This document shows, in pieces, positions 37,575-47,041 of a stretch of 64,000 nt of DNA (the stretch's first letter is position 1; each line of letters begins with the position of its first letter). The stretch comes from Achromobacter anxifer (GTDB lineage: Bacteria > Pseudomonadota > Gammaproteobacteria > Burkholderiales > Burkholderiaceae_B), in contig NZ_CAHLAR010000006.1 in NCBI RefSeq assembly GCF_903652925.1, positions 186,001 through 250,000 on the forward strand, written 5' to 3'. The translations under genes were made by a program, and so were the position numbers. The notes below the pieces were generated by a model. That model was not told where the DNA came from. It saw nothing but the letters and a program-made list of their open reading frames with translations, and searched no databases.

Positions 37575-38471
37575 ATGGCATCAGCGCCCGTAACGGCTGG
37601 CCGCCACGCGCCGGCTTCGCGCTATCTGCGCTGCGAAGGCCGCGAGCTGCATTACACCGAATGGGGCGCCCCGGACGCGCCGCCCGTCGTCATGTGGCAC
37701 GGCCTGGCCCGCACCGGCCGCGACTTCGACGACCTGGCTCAAGCGCTGGCGGGCGACTACCGCATCATCTGCCCGGACGCGATCGGCCGCGGCCTGTCGC
37801 AATGGAGCGCCGACCCGGTCGCCGAATACCGGCTGGATTTCTACGCGGCGCTGGCCCGCGCCCTGGTCGACGGACTGTCGCTGCCCCGCGTGCGCTGGGT
37901 CGGCACCTCCATGGGCGGCGCCACCGGCATGCACGCCGCCGCCACCACCTTGCGCGACCGGATCTCGCACCTGGTCGTCAACGACATCGGCCCCGAGCTG
38001 CCGCAAGCCGCCATCGACCGCATCGTGGCCTACGTCGGCGCCCCGCCTGCCTTCGACACGGTCACGGAGCTGGAGACCTGGCTGCGCGTCGCCTACAAGC
38101 CCTACGGCTGGCAGAGCGACGAGCAATGGCGCAGGATGGCCGAGACCTCGGTGCGCCGTCTGCCCGATGGCCGCGTCACGCTGCACTACGACCCCGACAT
38201 CGTCGGCCAGTTCAGCAACCATCCCGACGACTACGACCGCTGGAGCGGCTATGACTCGCTGCGCATGCCCCTGCTGCTGCTGCGTGGCGCCGATTCGGAC
38301 CTGCTGCTGCCCGAGGTCGCCGACGCCATGACCCGCCGCGGGCCGCGCGCGCAACGCATCGATTTCCCCGATTGCGGCCACGCCCCCGCCCTCAACGTCG
38401 ATCCCCAGATCGACGCCATCCGACAGTTCCTTGCCACGCCGGACCACACGGCGGCTGCCTGCCCCCAATAA
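37575..38471 (+). CDS. Alpha/beta-fold hydrolase
   Basis: A 298-residue single-domain hydrolase. The oxyanion-loop HG appears in PPVVMWHGLARTGRDFDDL, the nucleophile elbow in VRWVGTSMGGATGMHAA (G-x-S-x-G), the acid in LLRGADSDLLLPEVADAM and the His in FPDCGHAPALNVD. No signal peptide, so it is cytoplasmic. It is the first gene of a six-gene operon with a complete Liv transporter, 12 bp before the binding-protein gene. It may hydrolyse an ester, amide or C-C bond of the imported molecule; the reaction cannot be told from sequence. Confidence 0.93.
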   Translation: MASAPVTAGRHAPASRYLRCEGRELHYTEWGAPDAPPVVMWHGLARTGRDFDDLAQALAGDYRIICPDAIGRGLSQWSADPVAEYRLDFYAALARALVDGLSLPRVRWVGTSMGGATGMHAAATTLRDRISHLVVNDIGPELPQAAIDRIVAYVGAPPAFDTVTELETWLRVAYKPYGWQSDEQWRRMAETSVRRLPDGRVTLHYDPDIVGQFSNHPDDYDRWSGYDSLRMPLLLLRGADSDLLLPEVADAMTRRGPRAQRIDFPDCGHAPALNVDPQIDAIRQFLATPDHTAAACPQ

Positions 38472-38483
38472 CAGGAGACTCCC

Positions 38484-39656
38484 ATGAAACGCGTTCTGCT
38501 TGCCGCGCTCGCCGGCCTCTGCATGAATTCCGCGATAGCGGCGAAAGACTTCGTCGTGGCCCACGTCTACGACAAGACCGGCCCGCTGGAGGCCTATGCC
38601 AAACAGACCCAGAACGGCCTGATGCTGGGGCTGGAATACGCGACGCAAGGCACCATGACGGTGGCCGGGCGCAAGATCCGCGTGATCGAAAAGGACAACC
38701 AGGGCAAGCCCGACGTGGCGCGCGCGCAGCTGGCCTCGGCCTATGCCGACGACAACGCCGACATCGCCGTAGGCCCCACCTCTTCCGGCGTCGCGCTGGC
38801 CATGCTGCCCATCGCCGAGGAGTACGAGAAGATCCTGCTGGTCGAGCCCGCCGTGGCCGATTCGATCACCGGCGACAAGTGGAACAAGTACATCTTCCGC
38901 ACCGGCCGCAATTCGTCCCAGGACGCCATCGCCAACGCGGTCGCCTTCGACCAGGCCGGCACCTCGATCGCCATGCTGGCGCAGGACTATGCCTTCGGCC
39001 GCGACGGCGTCAAGGCCTTCAAGGGCGCCTTGAAGAACGCCAAGATCGTGCACGAGGAATACCTGCCCGCCAACGCCACCGACTTCACCGCCGGCGCGCA
39101 GCGCCTGTTCGACGCGCTGAAGGACAAGCCGGGCCGCAAGATCATCTTCATCCTGTGGGCGGGCGCGGGCAATCCGTTCAAGATCGCCGACCTGGATCCC
39201 AAGCGCTTCGGCATCGAGATCGCCACGGGCGGCAATACGCTGGCCGCCATGACGCCGCTGAAATCGCTGGCCGGCATGGAAGGCGCCACCTACTACTACT
39301 ACGGCATCCCCAAGAATCCGATCAATGACTGGCTGGTGGCCGAGCACCAGAAGCGCTATGGCCAGCCGCCGGACTTCTTCACCGCGGGCGGCATGGCCTC
39401 GGGCATCGCGATCGCCACGGCGCTGGCGAAGACCAACGGCAACTCCGATACCGACACGCTGATCAAGGCCATGGAAGGTATGAGCTTCGAGACGCCCAAG
39501 GGCAAGATGACCTTCCGCCCCGAGGACCACCAGGCCATGCAATCCATGTACCACTTCCGCATCAAGAACGATCCGTCGGTGCCATGGGCCGTGCAGGACC
39601 TGGTCAAGGAAATCACGCCGGACCAGATGTCGGTGCCGATCCAGAACAAACGCTGA
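38484..39656 (+). CDS. Periplasmic Liv-type substrate-binding protein
   Basis: A 390-residue Peripla_BP_6 protein with a short signal peptide (MKRVLLAALAGLCMNSAIAA, cleavage about residue 20). The ligand-domain sequence ADIAVGPTSSGVALAMLPIA matches the branched-chain amino acid/amide-binding family. It serves the LivG/F/H/M genes directly downstream. It differs clearly from the binding protein at 16.6-17.8 kb, so the two Liv systems probably take different ligands. Confidence 0.93.
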   Translation: MKRVLLAALAGLCMNSAIAAKDFVVAHVYDKTGPLEAYAKQTQNGLMLGLEYATQGTMTVAGRKIRVIEKDNQGKPDVARAQLASAYADDNADIAVGPTSSGVALAMLPIAEEYEKILLVEPAVADSITGDKWNKYIFRTGRNSSQDAIANAVAFDQAGTSIAMLAQDYAFGRDGVKAFKGALKNAKIVHEEYLPANATDFTAGAQRLFDALKDKPGRKIIFILWAGAGNPFKIADLDPKRFGIEIATGGNTLAAMTPLKSLAGMEGATYYYYGIPKNPINDWLVAEHQKRYGQPPDFFTAGGMASGIAIATALAKTNGNSDTDTLIKAMEGMSFETPKGKMTFRPEDHQAMQSMYHFRIKNDPSVPWAVQDLVKEITPDQMSVPIQNKR

Positions 39657-39670
39657 ACCGCTACCCGTCC

Positions 39671-40441
39671 ATGCTGGAAACCCAATCGCTCACGATCCGT
39701 TTCGGCGGACACGTGGCGGTCAATGAAGTCAGCTGCAGCTATGCGCCTGGCACCCTGACCGCCATTGTCGGCCCGAACGGCGCGGGCAAGACCACCTACT
39801 TCAACCTGATCTCCGGCCAGCTGCGCGCCAGCGCGGGCACGGTGCGCCTGAACGGGCGCGACCTGACCGCGCTGGCCGCGCCCGCACGCATGCATGCGGG
39901 GCTGGGCCGGGCCTTCCAGCTGACCCAGCTGTTTCCGCGCCTGAGCGTGCATGAGAACGTGCGCCTGGCCCTGCAATCGCGCCAGCAAGGCATGGGCTGG
40001 CGCCAGATCCGTTTCTGGCGCACCTGGAGCGACGACCGCGCCCTGATCGAACGCGCCGACGCGCTGCTGGAACGCACCCGCCTGTCCGCCCGCCGCGACC
40101 AGTCCGCCGCCGACCTGCCGCATGGCGACCAACGCAAGCTGGAGATCGCCATGCTGATCGCGCTGGAACCGCAGGTCTTCATGTTCGACGAACCCACGGC
40201 CGGCATGAGCGTGGACGACGTGCCCGTCGTGCTGGAGCTGATCCGCGAGATCAAGAACGATCCGACCAAGACGATCCTGCTGGTGGAACACAAGATGGAC
40301 GTGGTGCGCGAACTGGCGGACCGCATCGTGGTGCTGCATAACGGTCAGCTGATGGCCGACGGCGATCCGGCGACGGTGATCGCCTCGCCCATCGTGCAGC
40401 AAGCCTATCTGGGCGTCAGCCCGACGGAGAAAGCGGCATGA
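39671..40441 (+). CDS. livG: Liv-type ABC transporter ATPase, LivG family
   Basis: 256 residues: Walker A GPNGAGKTTYF, Walker B QVFMFDEPTAGM and the end IVQQAYLGV. The signature is SAADLPHGDQRKLEIAM, the usual LivG deviation from LSGGQ. The start is the ATG 14 bp past the binding-protein stop. The stop overlaps the next start (ATGA). Confidence 0.95.
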   Translation: MLETQSLTIRFGGHVAVNEVSCSYAPGTLTAIVGPNGAGKTTYFNLISGQLRASAGTVRLNGRDLTALAAPARMHAGLGRAFQLTQLFPRLSVHENVRLALQSRQQGMGWRQIRFWRTWSDDRALIERADALLERTRLSARRDQSAADLPHGDQRKLEIAMLIALEPQVFMFDEPTAGMSVDDVPVVLELIREIKNDPTKTILLVEHKMDVVRELADRIVVLHNGQLMADGDPATVIASPIVQQAYLGVSPTEKAA

Positions 40442-41187
40442 CGCAAGCGCTGCTGGAACTGAAGGACGTGCACACGCACATCGGCGCGTACCACATCCTG
40501 CACGGCGTCGATCTGGCCGTGCCGCCCGCCGCCGTGACCATGCTGCTGGGCCGCAACGGCGCCGGCAAGACCACCACCCTGCGCACGATCATGGGATTGT
40601 GGCGCGCCTCGCAAGGCCAGGTGCGCTTCGACGGCGCGCCCGTTGGCGGCCCCGGCACGCGCACCTCGCCGCCCGACATGGCGCGCATGGGCATGGCCTA
40701 CGTGCCGGAGAACATGGGCATCTTCGCCGACCTGTCCGTGAAGGAGAACATCCTGCTGGCCGCGCGCCAGGCCAGGAACGCCAGCCAGCTGGACACGGTA
40801 CGCCTGGAATGGATCTTCGGCTTCTTCCCTGCGCTGAAGAAATTCTGGCTGCATCCGGCCGGCAAGCTGTCGGGCGGACAGAAGCAGATGCTGGCGGTGG
40901 CGCGCGCCATCATCGAGCCGCGCCGGCTGCTGCTGGTGGACGAGCCGAGCAAGGGCCTCGCGCCCGCCATCATTCAGAACATGATCGACGCCTTCATCGA
41001 ACTGAAGCAGGCGTCGACCACCATCCTGCTGGTCGAGCAGAACTTCAACTTCGCGCGCCTCGTGGGCGACCGCGTCGCCGTGATGGACAACGGCCGAGTC
41101 GTCCACGCGGGCGGCATGGCCGAGCTGGCCGCTGACGCCGAACTACAGACGCGCCTGCTGGGCCTGTCGCTGGGAAGCCACCAATGA
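40438..41187 (+). CDS. livF: Liv-type ABC transporter ATPase, LivF family
   Basis: 249 residues: Walker A GRNGAGKTTTLRTIMGLW, signature LSGGQKQMLAVARA, Walker B LLLVDEPSKGLAP. Its start overlaps the LivG stop and its stop overlaps the LivH start, both as ATGA, so the subunits are translated in series. Confidence 0.95.
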   Translation: MTQALLELKDVHTHIGAYHILHGVDLAVPPAAVTMLLGRNGAGKTTTLRTIMGLWRASQGQVRFDGAPVGGPGTRTSPPDMARMGMAYVPENMGIFADLSVKENILLAARQARNASQLDTVRLEWIFGFFPALKKFWLHPAGKLSGGQKQMLAVARAIIEPRRLLLVDEPSKGLAPAIIQNMIDAFIELKQASTTILLVEQNFNFARLVGDRVAVMDNGRVVHAGGMAELAADAELQTRLLGLSLGSHQ

Positions 41188-42194
41188 GCACGCTGGAAAT
41201 CGACACCCCGTTGCCGCGCGTGCGCGCGGACCTGCGCCCCGTCCTGCTGGTGCTGGCCCTGGCCGCGCTGGCCCTGCCGCTGGTGGGCTCGTTCTCCACC
41301 TGGGTCACGCTGACCCTGGCGGGGCTGGCCATGGGCATGATCATCTTCATCGTGGCTTCGGGCATGACGCTGGTGTTCGGCCTGATGGACGTGCTGAATT
41401 TCGGCCACGGCCTGTTCATCGCCATCGGCGCCTACATGGCGGCGACGGTGCTGGGTTCCATGGCCGACTGGACGCAATCCGGCAGCCTGTGGATCAACCT
41501 GGGCGCGGTGCTGCCAGCCATGATCGTCGGCATGCTGGTGGCGGGCGCCGTGGGCCTGGCATTCGAGCGCGTGATCGTGCGGCCCGTCTATGGGCAACAC
41601 CTGAAGCAGATCCTCATCACCATGGGCGGCATGATCATCGGCGAAGAGATCATCAAGATGCTGTGGGGACCGCAGACGATTTCCCTGCCGCTGCCCGAGG
41701 CGCTGCGCGGCGCCTTCCTGCTGGGCGATGCCGCCATCGAAAAATTCCGCATCGTTGCGTTGCTGACGGGGCTGCTGGTGCTGGGCGCCATGCTGTGGCT
41801 GCTCAACCGCACCAAGCTGGGCCTGTTGATCCGCGCTGGCGTGGAGGACCGCGAAATGGTGGAGAGCCTGGGCTACCGCATCCGCCATCTGTTCGTCGGC
41901 GTGTTCGTGGCCGGCTCGATGCTGGCGGGACTGGGCGGCGTGCTGTGGGGCATGTACCAGCAATCGGTCGTGCCGCAGCTGGGTGCTCAGGTCAACGTGC
42001 TGATCTTCATCGTCATCATGATCGGCGGCCTGGGCTCCACCGTGGGCTGCCTGATCGGCGCGCTGCTGGTCGGCCTGATGGCGAACTACACCGGCTTCCT
42101 GCTGCCCAAGGCCGCCCTGTTCTCGAACATCGCGCTGATGGTCGCCATCTTGCTGTGGCGTCCCCAAGGCGTGTATCCGGTCACGAATCGCTAG
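41184..42194 (+). CDS. livH: Liv-type ABC transporter permease, LivH family
   Basis: A 336-residue permease with about eight helices; FGLMDVLNFGHGLFIAIGAY and GVEDREMVESLGYRI are family segments. A 30-residue soluble N-terminus precedes the first helix. It pairs with the LivM encoded 11 bp downstream. Confidence 0.95.
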   Translation: MSTLEIDTPLPRVRADLRPVLLVLALAALALPLVGSFSTWVTLTLAGLAMGMIIFIVASGMTLVFGLMDVLNFGHGLFIAIGAYMAATVLGSMADWTQSGSLWINLGAVLPAMIVGMLVAGAVGLAFERVIVRPVYGQHLKQILITMGGMIIGEEIIKMLWGPQTISLPLPEALRGAFLLGDAAIEKFRIVALLTGLLVLGAMLWLLNRTKLGLLIRAGVEDREMVESLGYRIRHLFVGVFVAGSMLAGLGGVLWGMYQQSVVPQLGAQVNVLIFIVIMIGGLGSTVGCLIGALLVGLMANYTGFLLPKAALFSNIALMVAILLWRPQGVYPVTNR

Positions 42195-42205
42195 GAACCG
42201 CCGAC

Positions 42206-43273
42206 ATGTCCGTACGCCTGCTTTCCGGCGACCCTCCGCGCAGCACGCTGCTGGCCCTGGCGCTGATCGCCATCGTGGTCCTGCTGGCCGCCGCGCCCTT
42301 CCTCTTTCCCGGACCCAAGTCGCTGGCGGTGGCCGCCAAGATCCTGGTGTTCATCATCCTGGTCGCCAGCTATGACCTGCTGCTGGGCTATACCGGCATC
42401 GTCAGCTTCGCCCACACCATGTTCTTCGGCATAGGCGCCTATGGCGTGGCGATCGCCAGCATGCGCATGGAGCCGGGCTGGATCGCGGTGTTCGCGGGCC
42501 TGGCCGGCGGCCTGGTGGTATCGCTGGCCTTCGCCCTGCTGATCGGCCTGGCCAGCCTGCGCGTGCGCGCCATCTTCTACGCCATGATCACGCTGGCGGT
42601 CGCGGCGGCGTTCCAGACCCTGGTGTCGCAGCTGTCGGACCTGACGGGCGGCGAGGACGGCCTGAACTTCAAGGTTCCGCAGATGCTGCGCCCGGCCTTC
42701 CGCCCTTTTACGGAGCCGCTGTTCGGCATGACGGTGGACGGCCGCATCATCACCTACTACCTGATCGCCGCTGTCTGCGTCGTGCTGTTCCTGCTGCTGC
42801 TGCGCATCGTGAACTCGCCCTTTGGCCGAGTGCTGCAAGCCATCCGCGAGAACCCGTTCCGCGCCGAGGCCATCGGCTACCGCACCGTGCTGTACCGCAG
42901 CCTGTCCAACCTGCTGGCCGCGGCCTTCGCCACGCTGGCCGGCGCCATGTACGCGCTATGGCTGCGCTACAACGGCCCGGACACCTCGCTGTCGTTCGAG
43001 ATCATGCTCAATATCCTGCTGATGCTGGTGATCGGCGGCATGGGAACGATGTACGGCGCCGTGGTGGGCGCGAGCCTGTTCGTGTTTGCGCAAAGCTATC
43101 TGCAGGACGGCCTGCACGTGATCCACGACGCCGTGTCCGGCGTGGCGCCGCTGGCGCTGCTGTTTGAACCTGACCGCTGGCTGCTGTGGCTGGGCATCCT
43201 GTTCGTGGTGTCGGTGTATTACTTTCCCACTGGGATCGCGGGGCGGCTGCGGGAGCTGGCCGGGCGGCGCTAG
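42206..43273 (+). CDS. livM: Liv-type ABC transporter permease, LivM family
   Basis: A 355-residue permease, with SYDLLLGYTGIVSFAHTMFFG and LQAIRENPFRAEAIGYR as LivM hallmarks. It is the last gene of the hydrolase-Liv operon; the start was set at the ATG after the livH stop. Downstream (43302-43332) is a GC-rich imperfect hairpin without a T-run that may end the transcript. Confidence 0.95.
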   Translation: MSVRLLSGDPPRSTLLALALIAIVVLLAAAPFLFPGPKSLAVAAKILVFIILVASYDLLLGYTGIVSFAHTMFFGIGAYGVAIASMRMEPGWIAVFAGLAGGLVVSLAFALLIGLASLRVRAIFYAMITLAVAAAFQTLVSQLSDLTGGEDGLNFKVPQMLRPAFRPFTEPLFGMTVDGRIITYYLIAAVCVVLFLLLLRIVNSPFGRVLQAIRENPFRAEAIGYRTVLYRSLSNLLAAAFATLAGAMYALWLRYNGPDTSLSFEIMLNILLMLVIGGMGTMYGAVVGASLFVFAQSYLQDGLHVIHDAVSGVAPLALLFEPDRWLLWLGILFVVSVYYFPTGIAGRLRELAGRR

Positions 43274-43379
43274 TCCCGCGGATTCCGTCCGGATATCGCG
43301 GTCCGGTTCCCCTTGCCTGCGGCGGGGCCGGACAAACGCGGCGCGGCATCGTACTCGCGCTTGGCAGTCCGGCCGCGCC

Positions 43380-43910
43380 CTATTTCACGCGGTTGCGCAC
43401 GTCATCCAAGGTGCGCTTCACATCATCCAGGCGCCGCTGCAGGTCTTCGATCTTGCGGTTGCTCGAATCCGCATTGCTGCTGAGCTGCGATACGTTGCGC
43501 GACAGCTTTTCCACCTCGTTCTTCTGGCTGTCCGCGTTGCGCGCCAGCTTGTCCAGGTCGCTGCGCTGGCCATCGCTACTGCGGCCACCGTCGCCTTGCT
43601 TGCGCTCCAGCGCAGAGAGCTTCTGCGCCTGCTCTTCCAGCTTGCGGCTGAGCTCCTCATTCCGGCGTCTCAACTCCGCCAAGGCGTCAGCCTGTTCGCT
43701 AAGCTGGCGGGTCATCTTGTCGACCTCCGGACCGGAGCGCACCCTGCCGTCACTGCCCACGACGAGCACGCTATCGGAGAACGGCCGTTGAACGGTCATG
43801 TCCTTCAACGGCACGCTGTTGAGGTCCGCCCGCGCCGCTGGCGCGGACGCGGCTGCCAACACCGAGACACAACCGCAAGCGACCAGGAACTTGCCCACAG
43901 ATCCGCGCAT
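43380..43910 (-). CDS. Secreted coiled-coil protein, unknown function
   Basis: A 176-residue protein, not assigned to a family. It has a signal peptide (about residues 1-28, FLVACGCVSVLAAASAPAARA). The mature part is mostly predicted coiled coil (about residues 62-176), rich in Lys, Glu, Gln, Asn and Asp with heptad-like hydrophobics (KMTRQLSEQADALAELRRRN ... EDLQRRLDDVKRTLDDVRNR). No lipobox or outer-membrane signature, so it is probably periplasmic. It lies immediately downstream of another small exported protein with a similar C-terminal pattern. Confidence 0.8.
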   Translation of the reverse strand: MRGSVGKFLVACGCVSVLAAASAPAARADLNSVPLKDMTVQRPFSDSVLVVGSDGRVRSGPEVDKMTRQLSEQADALAELRRRNEELSRKLEEQAQKLSALERKQGDGGRSSDGQRSDLDKLARNADSQKNEVEKLSRNVSQLSSNADSSNRKIEDLQRRLDDVKRTLDDVRNRVK

Positions 43911-44055
43911 GTTTCACTCTCCAACCAACGAAATCCCGAGCACGCGACATGCGTGCTCGCGAGAGTTGTAACAGGCGCATCAAGGGTGTGGAACTCGCCG
44001 GGCAGGAATAGTTGCTACGCCGGGTTTCAAGGCGAATGGCGAATGACTTTTCCGA

Positions 44056-44574
44056 TCAGCGCACCGGTTGGCGGAGCGTATCGGCATTGCGCAGCAATCC
44101 ATCCACCCGCCGCTGCATATCGTCGACCTGGCGTTGCGCTCCCCCGGTTCCATCCAGGCGCGCACCGGCCGGTGCTGGCGACAACTTGGGCATGGCCGGA
44201 AACGGAAGATCGGCTGAATTCGTGTTCAGCGGCATCCTGCCAGAGGGTACGGCATGACCGTCCGGCGCCCGGCCCAACAACCGCTCCAGCGCTTGCAGCT
44301 GCAATCGCTGCTCATCGATGGCGCGCTCTTGCTTCGCAAGCGCCAATTCATCCTGGTCTTCGGTTCCGAAGATAAAGGCGCGATTCCGTGATCCTGCCGC
44401 AGCCTGCACGCGCGGCTCGGGCCCCGCCGTCAGGACGTCGCGGCTGCGCGTTTCGGCCCCTCCAGTAGCGGCATCTGCGGACCGCGCGACCGGTTGAGCC
44501 CAGGCTGGTAACGCGAGCAGGCCCAAGCAGCACGCGACTCCCATCAGCCCGAATCCCGGAAGACGTTTCCCCAT
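44056..44574 (-). CDS. Secreted protein of unknown function, paired with its downstream neighbour
   Basis: A 172-residue protein with a signal peptide (about residues 1-26, GLMGVACCLGLLALPAWAQ). A low-complexity region follows, then a helical segment (DELALAKQERAIDEQRLQLQ), a proline-rich stretch and a C-terminal helix (QRQVDDMQRRVDGLLRNADT). That last helix resembles the end of the neighbouring coiled-coil protein (DLQRRLDDVKR), so the two may be distant paralogues or partners. No known domain recognised. The gene lies on the strand of the ribosomal operons but beyond the rpsQ terminator. Confidence 0.75.
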   Translation of the reverse strand: MGKRLPGFGLMGVACCLGLLALPAWAQPVARSADAATGGAETRSRDVLTAGPEPRVQAAAGSRNRAFIFGTEDQDELALAKQERAIDEQRLQLQALERLLGRAPDGHAVPSGRMPLNTNSADLPFPAMPKLSPAPAGARLDGTGGAQRQVDDMQRRVDGLLRNADTLRQPVR

Positions 44575-44642
44575 GTCCTATGCCTTTTTCCCTGAGAAAG
44601 CGGGATTGCAGTCGCCTTTGCAGACGCTTTGAACGAAAAAAA

Positions 44643-44669
44643 ACGGCAAGGGTTTTTATCCCTTGCCGT
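44643..44669 (-). terminator. Rho-independent terminator of the S10 operon
   Basis: A 10-bp stem (ACGGCAAGGG / CCCTTGCCGT) with a 7-base loop, followed by a T8 run on the minus strand, about 40 bp past the rpsQ stop. It closes the S10 operon before the island. Confidence 0.9.
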
Positions 44670-44710
44670 CTTATATCAGAACGGCACGCCGTTCCGATGT
44701 ACTGCTTTAC

Positions 44711-44992
44711 TTAGATGATACGTGCGGCTTCAACCAGACGCACCACGCGCCACGACTTCGAGCGCGAGATGGGACGGCCTTCAGCGATTTCAACCGTATC
44801 GCCTTCGTTGTACTGGTTCGATTCATCGTGCGCCTTGTACTTCGCGGAACGCATGATGATCTTGCCGAAGATGGGGTGCTTGACGCGGCGCTCAACGAGC
44901 ACGACGACAGTCTTGTCCATCTTGTTGCTGACGACCTTGCCAACCAGCGTGCGCTGGCGCTTGGCCACTTGGGTGTTTTGAGTTTCGCTCAT
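44711..44992 (-). CDS. rpsQ: 30S ribosomal protein S17
   Basis: 93 residues; [20 protein letters not shown] and [20 protein letters not shown] are S17 signatures. An eleven-residue N-terminal extension precedes the core. It is the last gene of the S10 operon, 2 bp after rpmC. Confidence 0.99.
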   Translation of the reverse strand: MSETQNTQVAKRQRTLVGKVVSNKMDKTVVVLVERRVKHPIFGKIIMRSAKYKAHDESNQYNEGDTVEIAEGRPISRSKSWRVVRLVEAARII

Positions 44993-44994
44993 CT

Positions 44995-45186
44995 TTATTT
45001 CCCTGCCTTCTCGGTCAGCAAGGTACGAACGCGCGCGATGTCGCGACGCACGTTGCGCAGCTGGCTGGTGTTGGCCAGTTGCTGCGTGGCCTTCTGCATA
45101 CGCAGACCGAATTGTGCCTTCAGCAGGCTTTCGAGCTCTTTGCCGAGCTCGGCGGCATCTTTCGAACGGAGTTCGCTAGCTTTCAT
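44995..45186 (-). CDS. rpmC: 50S ribosomal protein L29
   Basis: 63 residues: [20 protein letters not shown] and [20 protein letters not shown], the two-helix L29 pattern. L29 flanks the peptide tunnel exit beside L23. Confidence 0.99.
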
Positions 45187-45197
45187 GTTAGTACTCC

Positions 45198-45614
45198 TTA
45201 AGCACCGATATGACGCGCGACGAACGTGGTCGAAATCGGCAGCTTGGCAGCGGCCAGGCGGAAAGCTTCACGCGCGAGCTCTTCGCTAACCCCTTCCATT
45301 TCGTAGAGCACCTTGCCGGGCTGAATTTCAGCGACCCAGTACTCCGGGTTGCCCTTACCGTTACCCATACGGACTTCGGCAGGCTTCTGCGAGATGGGCT
45401 TATCCGGGAAAATGCGGATCCAGATGCGGCCGCCACGCTTGATGTGACGATTGATGGCACGACGAGCAGCTTCGATCTGGCGAGCGGTCAGACGGCCACG
45501 GCCGGTGGCCTTCAGACCGAATTCGCCGAACGACACGTGGGTACCACGGGTCGCCAGACCGGTGTTGCGGCCCTTCTGCTCTTTGCGATACTTTCTGCGA
45601 GAGGGTTGCAGCAT
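45198..45614 (-). CDS. rplP: 50S ribosomal protein L16
   Basis: 138 residues: [20 protein letters not shown] and [20 protein letters not shown], highly conserved L16, which helps form the A-site region. It starts 2 bp after the rpsC stop. Confidence 0.99.
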
Positions 45615-45616
45615 GG

Positions 45617-46411
45617 TTATTCTCCTTCAGGCGCCGGAGCAGCGTCCGCCTTGCGGGGACCACCACGACCACGACCACCCGGACGACCGGTGCGAGCACC
45701 GTCCGGACGATCACCACGCGGAGCGCGGCGCGGACGACGTTCTTCTTCGCGCGGGGCAGCGGTTTCCGGCGGCAATTCGCCGTTGGCCAGCATGTCGCCC
45801 TTGTAGACCCAGACCTTGATGCCGATCACGCCATAAGTCGTGTGGGCTTCGGAGGTGCCGTAGTCGATGTTGGCCTTCAGGGTGTGCAGCGGCACACGGC
45901 CTTCGCGATACCACTCGGTGCGAGCAATTTCGATACCGTTCAGACGGCCCGAGCTCATGATCTTGATGCCTTGGGCACCCAGACGCATGGCGTTCTGCAT
46001 CGCGCGCTTCATGGCGCGGCGGAACATGATGCGCTTCTCGAGCTGTTGCGAGATCGAGTCAGCGATCAGTTGAGCATCGGTTTCCGGCTTGCGGATTTCT
46101 TCGATGTTGACGTGCACGGGCACGCCCATCAGGCGCTGCAGATCAGCCTTCAGGCTTTCGATGTCTTCGCCGCGCTTGCCGATCACCACGCCCGGACGAG
46201 CCGAGTAGACGGTGATGCGGGCATTCTTGGCGGGACGCTCGATGATCACGCGACCAACGGAGGCGCTCTTGAGCTTCTTCTTCAGGTACTCGCGAACGCG
46301 AATGTCTTCGGCCAGCATCGTGCCGAAGGCCTTGTCGTCGGCGAACCAACGCGAGGACCAATTACGGGTGACCGCGAGACGGAACCCAGTGGGGTGAATT
46401 TTCTGACCCAT
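45617..46411 (-). CDS. rpsC: 30S ribosomal protein S3
   Basis: 264 residues with the KH domain ([20 protein letters not shown]) and [20 protein letters not shown] at the N-terminus. The C-terminus carries a long basic/glycine-rich tail ([20 protein letters not shown]), longer than the E. coli S3 (233 residues). S3 is part of the mRNA entry helicase. Confidence 0.99.
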   Translation of the reverse strand: MGQKIHPTGFRLAVTRNWSSRWFADDKAFGTMLAEDIRVREYLKKKLKSASVGRVIIERPAKNARITVYSARPGVVIGKRGEDIESLKADLQRLMGVPVHVNIEEIRKPETDAQLIADSISQQLEKRIMFRRAMKRAMQNAMRLGAQGIKIMSSGRLNGIEIARTEWYREGRVPLHTLKANIDYGTSEAHTTYGVIGIKVWVYKGDMLANGELPPETAAPREEERRPRRAPRGDRPDGARTGRPGGRGRGGPRKADAAPAPEGE

Positions 46412-46420
46412 CGTGACTCC

Positions 46421-46750
46421 TTAAGCTCCGACCTTGACCGTGATGTGGCAGGTCTGCTTCTCGATACGGTTGCCGCGGCCCTTGGCGCGAGCGGAGAAGC
46501 GCTTCATCGACTGAGCCTTGTCCACGAAGATCGTGGTGACTTTCAGTTCGTCGATGTCGGCGCCGTCGTTGTGCTCGGCGTTGGCGATGGCGGACTCGAC
46601 AGCCTTCTTCAGGATGGCGGCCGCCTTCTTCGGCGAGAAGGTGAGGATGTTCAGCGCTTGCGAGACGGACTTGCCGCGGATCAGGTCCGCAACCAGTCGG
46701 GTCTTTTGAGCGGAGATGTGAACCCCACGGATAATGGCAGTAGTTTCCAT
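46421..46750 (-). CDS. rplV: 50S ribosomal protein L22
   Basis: 109 residues: [20 protein letters not shown] and the C-terminal [20 protein letters not shown] mark L22. Its extended hairpin lines the nascent peptide tunnel. Confidence 0.99.
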   Translation of the reverse strand: METTAIIRGVHISAQKTRLVADLIRGKSVSQALNILTFSPKKAAAILKKAVESAIANAEHNDGADIDELKVTTIFVDKAQSMKRFSARAKGRGNRIEKQTCHITVKVGA

Positions 46751-46753
46751 CGC

Positions 46754-47029
46754 TTACCTCTTCGCCTTCTTGTCCGCGGCGTGACCCTTGAACGTACGGG
46801 TCAGCGCGAACTCGCCCAGCTTGTGACCGACCATGTTCTCGTTGATGTAAACGGGAACGTGCTGCTTGCCGTTGTGCACAGCGATCGTCAGACCGATGAA
46901 CTCGGGCAGGATCGTGGAGCGACGCGACCAGGTCTTGATCGGCTTCTTGTCTTTGCCCGCGACGGCCGTGTCCACCTTTTTGATCAGGTGAGCATCGACA
47001 AACGGGCCTTTCTTGATCGAACGTGACAT
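46754..47029 (-). CDS. rpsS: 30S ribosomal protein S19
   Basis: 91 residues: [20 protein letters not shown] and [20 protein letters not shown] are S19 signatures. It sits in the 30S head with S13. Confidence 0.99.
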   Translation of the reverse strand: MSRSIKKGPFVDAHLIKKVDTAVAGKDKKPIKTWSRRSTILPEFIGLTIAVHNGKQHVPVYINENMVGHKLGEFALTRTFKGHAADKKAKR

Positions 47030-47041
47030 AGTGTTCGCCTC

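Noticed and set aside
43302-43332. Intrinsic terminator after livM
   Set aside because: The hairpin is imperfect and lacks a T-run; mentioned with livM but not called as a terminator.
33974-44574. Mobile genomic island with integrase or attachment sites
   Set aside because: No integrase, transposase, tRNA or flanking direct repeat is seen and codon style matches the surroundings.
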